This document shows, in pieces, positions 5,814 to 7,732 of a DNA stretch of 7,732 nucleotides. The notes under the pieces were generated by a model. That model was not told the origin of the DNA, ran no database searches, and worked only from the letters and a program-made list of their open reading frames with translations. Numbering within the stretch: position 1 is the first letter of the stretch; each line of letters starts with the position of its first letter. Where the stretch lies: the NCBI GenBank assembly GCA_013003285.1, contig JABDJY010000275.1, positions 1 through 7,732 of the forward strand, in the 5' to 3' direction. The translations under genes and the position numbers were made by a program. This DNA comes from Alphaproteobacteria bacterium (GTDB taxonomy: Bacteria; Pseudomonadota; Alphaproteobacteria; UBA6615).

Positions 5814-5816
5814 TCG

Positions 5817-5833
5817 ATCCGACTTAGTCGGAT
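5817..5833. terminator. Short perfect hairpin between convergent genes (weak two-way terminator candidate)
   Basis: ATCCGAC (5817-5823) and GTCGGAT (5827-5833) form a seven-base-pair stem with a three-base TTA loop, directly beside the long inverted repeat and 34 bases from the SDR stop codon. No T-run follows on either strand, so termination is inferred mainly from its location between facing stop codons. Confidence 0.4.
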
Positions 5834-5866
5834 TACAAGCCAACGAAGACTAAGGTTCTGATGGAT

Positions 5867-6604
5867 TTAGCGCGCGCCCGACACGTTAATTTTGGTGCCC
5901 GCCACATAAGACGCGCCGTCCGACAATAGGAACAGGATAGCGGCGGCGACTTCCTCGGCTTGGCCGACCCGCTTCATGGGCAGGTTGGGACCGACTTGCT
6001 CGACGCGGCCGGCCGGTTGGATCTCGGTGTCGATGACGCCGGGGCTCACCGAATTCACGCGAATACCCTCCGCGGCGACCTCTTGCGCCAGCCCCCAGTT
6101 GAGCGAATCCACCGCGCCCTTCGAGGCGGCATAGGTGACGTTGATGCCCGGGCCACCGAGATGCGACGACGCCGACGACACATTGACGATGGCGCCGCCC
6201 TTACCGCCGTGGATCGTCGACATGCGCTTCACACCCTCGCGGCAGCACAGGAACATGCCGGTGATGTTGAGCGCCCATAGGGGCGCCAGATCCTCGGCCT
6301 TGATCTCGTCGACCCGGCCATAGGGGCCGACGATGCCGGCGCTGTTGACCAGATGGGTAACCGTGCCGAGCTCTTTGTCGACGGTCTCGAACAGGCGCAT
6401 CACGTCGGCTTCCTTGGCCACATCGCCCTGCACGGCGATAGCCTTGGCGCCGGCCTTCTCGCAGGCCGCAACCACTTGGTCGGCGCGTTCCTTGTTGTTG
6501 ACGTAATTGACGCAAATGGCTTCATAACCCTGTTCGGCGGCGCCGATGCAGGTGGCAGCGCCCAGGCCGCGACTGCCGCCGGTGACGATGAGAACTCTCG
6601 ACAT
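5867..6604 (-). CDS. Short-chain dehydrogenase/reductase (SDR), YgfF-like
   Basis: The 245-residue classical SDR has GGGGAG (6616-6611) six bases before its ATG. Motifs seen are the Rossmann TGGSRGLG (8-15), VQGDV (58-62) with the cofactor Asp61, NSAG (87-90, in place of the commoner NNAG), the structural Asn113 in LNITG, and catalytic Ser144 in NVSSASS. Tyr158 and Lys162 form the YxxxK in YAASKGA, and SPGVIDTEI (187-195) follows. The FLCCREGVKRM...GGKGGAIVNVSS stretch (118-144) closely recalls E. coli YgfF from memory. The residues after strand 2 (NYVNNKERAD) suggest NADP(H). The substrate is unknown; SDRs of this type oxidise sugars or alcohols, or reduce carbonyls. It is convergent with the MDR gene and divergent from the OsmC gene, sharing a 187-base promoter region with the latter. 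Confidence 0.93.
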   Translation of the reverse strand: MSRVLIVTGGSRGLGAATCIGAAEQGYEAICVNYVNNKERADQVVAACEKAGAKAIAVQGDVAKEADVMRLFETVDKELGTVTHLVNSAGIVGPYGRVDEIKAEDLAPLWALNITGMFLCCREGVKRMSTIHGGKGGAIVNVSSASSHLGGPGINVTYAASKGAVDSLNWGLAQEVAAEGIRVNSVSPGVIDTEIQPAGRVEQVGPNLPMKRVGQAEEVAAAILFLLSDGASYVAGTKINVSGAR

Positions 6605-6791
6605 TTTCTACTCCCCAAATCCCGTTATTGATTACGCGCCGGCGCTCCGACCAGACTTATGAGAGTGGCATAGCGCGTCCACCAGGGCACGATCAATGCT
6701 GATGTGCAACTCTAGCGTTTGCCGGGCCCCATCGTCTTTGCCATAAACAGTCTGTCTTCTGTTCAATCGCTGGCATCAAAGGGGAGTAAGC
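6605..6791. promoter_or_regulatory. Divergent regulatory region between the SDR and OsmC genes
   Basis: This 187-base gap must hold promoters for both outward-facing genes. On the + strand TTGCCA (6738-6743), then 18 bases, then TTCAAT (6762-6767) is the best sigma70-like pair for the OsmC gene, at modest quality. Within it is a short inverted repeat AACAG (6746-6750) / CTGTT (6759-6763) that could bind a regulator. A perfect 10-base palindrome GCGCCGGCGC is at 6636-6645, near the SDR start. No convincing - strand promoter was found. The region's role is secure from layout; the individual boxes are weak. Confidence 0.45.
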
Positions 6792-7286
6792 ATGACCGAT
6801 CAGGATATCAAAACATTCGATGTGATCTTCGAATGTGACGCGCGCGCCGTGGGCAAGATGCGCTGCGAGATGGATGTCAGCCTGGTTCATCCGGAAAAGC
6901 TCTCCTGGGAGATGGCGTCGGACGAGTATGGCTTCCATGGCGGCGACGGCACCGCGCCCTTGCCCATCGCCTATTTCATGGCCGGGCTGACCTCATGCCT
7001 GATGACCCAGTTTCGCGCCTTCGCCAAACGGCTGCGGGTCGATATTCGCGACGTGAGCATCCACTGCCGGTGCGAGTGGCAGGCCACCCAGCGCGGTCGG
7101 GAGCCCTATGAGTCGGCGCCCAAGAGCATCAATATGGATCTCACGGTCGATAGCGATGCCTCGTTCGAGGACGTCAAACGCGTCATCGACGCCGCCAAGA
7201 AGGGCTGCTTCATCGAGCAGATGATGAACCAGCAGAACGATATCGGTCACCGCCTGAAGGTCGGCGACGAGTGGGTCGCGGTCTAG
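6792..7286 (+). CDS. OsmC/Ohr-family protein (thiol-dependent peroxidase-like)
   Basis: The 164-residue protein has AAAGGGGAG (6778-6786) five bases before ATG 6792. The OsmC-like fold is seen: N-terminal beta strands (FDVIFECDARAVGKMRCEMD), a helix carrying Cys69 in IAYFMAGLTSCLMTQFRAFAKRL (59-81), a strand IRDVSIHCRCEW (85-96), and a second helix with Cys139 in VIDAAKKGCFIEQM (131-144). Cys69 and Cys139 fit the two redox cysteines by which OsmC/Ohr reduces organic hydroperoxides, using lipoyl or other dithiols. Four other cysteines (15, 25, 92, 94) are present, including a C-R-C pair, which is more than usual. The divergent partner is an SDR, and a hydroxypyruvate isomerase-like gene follows 36 bases later, probably cotranscribed. 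Detoxification of peroxide or another electrophile is the likely role, but the broad 'OsmC family' label is safer than Ohr or OsmC proper. Confidence 0.92.
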   Translation: MTDQDIKTFDVIFECDARAVGKMRCEMDVSLVHPEKLSWEMASDEYGFHGGDGTAPLPIAYFMAGLTSCLMTQFRAFAKRLRVDIRDVSIHCRCEWQATQRGREPYESAPKSINMDLTVDSDASFEDVKRVIDAAKKGCFIEQMMNQQNDIGHRLKVGDEWVAV

Positions 7287-7322
7287 GCGCACGGAACAGC
7301 ACCCTTAACGGAAACGCCTGAT

Positions 7323-7732
7323 ATGATTCGGCTGGCCGCCAATATCACCTATCTGTTCACCGAACTGCCGTTTCTCGACCGGTTCGCCGCGGCCGCCGAT
7401 CACGGTTTCACCGGTGTGGAAATTCTCGTGCCCTATGAGCACGCGCCCGAAGACATTGCCGCGCGCTTGGCGGCGAATGATCTGGAATGCATTCTGATCA
7501 ATACGCCCTATGGCGCGGTCGCCGGCGGGCATACCGGTCTCGGCGCGATCCCCGGCCGCGAGGCGGAATTCGCTGCCGACGCACAACGGGCGCTCGACTA
7601 CGCAAAGGCGATTGGCTGCACCCGTATCCACGCCCTGGCGGGGATGCCCGGCGAACAGTCCGATCCGGCGCGATGCCGCGAAATCTTCGTCGATAATCTT
7701 CAGGCGATGGGTGAACAGGCCGCGGACGAGGG
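7323..7732 (+). CDS. Hydroxypyruvate isomerase / 2-oxo-tetronate isomerase-like protein, N-terminal part
   Basis: An open frame runs from ATG 7323 to the window edge, 136 complete codons of an expected 260 or so. The start MIRLAANITYLFTELPFLDRF (1-21) and GFTGVEILVPYEH (28-40) match the first beta/alpha units of the Hyi/OtnI TIM barrel. LIN.PYG....GHTGLGAIPGREAEF (58-83) is the family's conserved loop, and ALDYAKAIGCTRIHALAG (90-107) the next unit. Family enzymes interconvert hydroxypyruvate and tartronate semialdehyde, or 2-oxo-tetronates, in glyoxylate and four-carbon sugar-acid use. The metal-binding Glu residues lie beyond the visible part. The ribosome binding site is weak (GGAAA at 7310-7314). 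It lies 36 bases after the OsmC gene on the same strand. Confidence 0.85.
   Translation, partial: MIRLAANITYLFTELPFLDRFAAAADHGFTGVEILVPYEHAPEDIAARLAANDLECILINTPYGAVAGGHTGLGAIPGREAEFAADAQRALDYAKAIGCTRIHALAGMPGEQSDPARCREIFVDNLQAMGEQAADE

Larger units (their letters stand above)
5713..5814. repeat. Long C-rich/G-rich inverted repeat in the gap between convergent genes
   Basis: The left arm (about 5713-5755) and right arm (about 5773-5814) are imperfect reverse complements. Read inward, both give ACCCCCC, a CCCT- or CCAT-type block, CCCTCCCCCTC, a G-run and AATA. They flank a 17-base AT-richer centre. Each arm is also a small hairpin. In the left arm CCCTCCCCC (5728-5736) pairs with GGGGGAGGG (5743-5751), nine perfect base pairs. 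In the right arm a run of ten C pairs with GGGGGAGGG across a TTGA loop. The arrangement resembles dispersed palindromic intergenic repeats common in GC-rich alphaproteobacteria. In this position it may act as a two-way transcription end, though without U-tracts. No clear target-site duplication was found. Confidence 0.8.

Noticed and set aside
5713..5814. Insertion sequence or MITE with terminal inverted repeats
   Set aside because: The arms are inverted repeats, but no target-site duplication and no transposase remnant were found, so it is recorded only as a palindromic repeat.
7305..7631. 108-codon - strand frame opposite the Hyi-like gene
   Set aside because: The + strand frame carries recognisable isomerase family motifs; the - strand product has none.
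1..7732. CRISPR array, tRNA or rRNA genes, phage or defence genes
   Set aside because: No regularly spaced direct repeats, cloverleaf-like sequence, rRNA-like stretch or defence or phage domain was recognised on either strand.

Overview
This window looks like an ordinary accessory-metabolism stretch of a GC-rich (about 60% by eye) alphaproteobacterial chromosome. It is perhaps a Rhodospirillales-like environmental lineage. That placement is inferred from base composition, the dense run of small-molecule redox and hydrolase genes, a small two-helix membrane protein resembling a mainly alphaproteobacterial family, and a C-rich/G-rich intergenic palindrome of a kind common in such genomes. No rRNA, tRNA, CRISPR array, transposase or phage gene was seen.

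Layout. The left edge (1-161) holds the C-terminus of a probable luciferase-like flavin monooxygenase. It is followed on the + strand by an exported Sel1-repeat protein (195-800), a glutathione transferase with LigE/LigF (beta-etherase-like) motifs (867-1559), a fumarylacetoacetate hydrolase (FAH) family enzyme (1596-2588), a class II aldolase/adducin-like protein (2650-3438), a small two-helix membrane protein (3458-3709), an MscS-type mechanosensitive channel (3831-4646) and a zinc-independent MDR oxidoreductase (4668-5681). The convergent gap 5682-5866 carries a long C-rich/G-rich inverted repeat with G-quadruplex-type tracts on both strands. An SDR oxidoreductase resembling E. coli YgfF lies on the - strand (5867-6604). 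It is divergent from an OsmC-family protein (6792-7286), which is followed by the start of a hydroxypyruvate/2-oxo-tetronate isomerase-like gene (7323 to the edge).

How the genes may work together (inference). GST, FAH and class II aldolase-like genes are co-directional with gaps of 36-61 bases and strong ribosome binding sites, so they may form one transcription unit for breakdown of an aromatic, ether-linked or keto-acid compound, possibly with the upstream flavin monooxygenase. The aldolase-like protein keeps the three zinc histidines but has Gly where canonical class II aldolases have the catalytic Glu, so its chemistry is uncertain. The mscS and MDR genes form a tight pair across a tandem 13-base duplication. 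SDR and OsmC share a 187-base divergent regulatory gap.

I do not see a clear novel defence, mobile or RNA system. The most interesting points are the Glu-less aldolase homologue beside an etherase-like GST and an FAH enzyme, the double-G4 palindrome between convergent genes, and two perfect short tandem duplications near stop codons.
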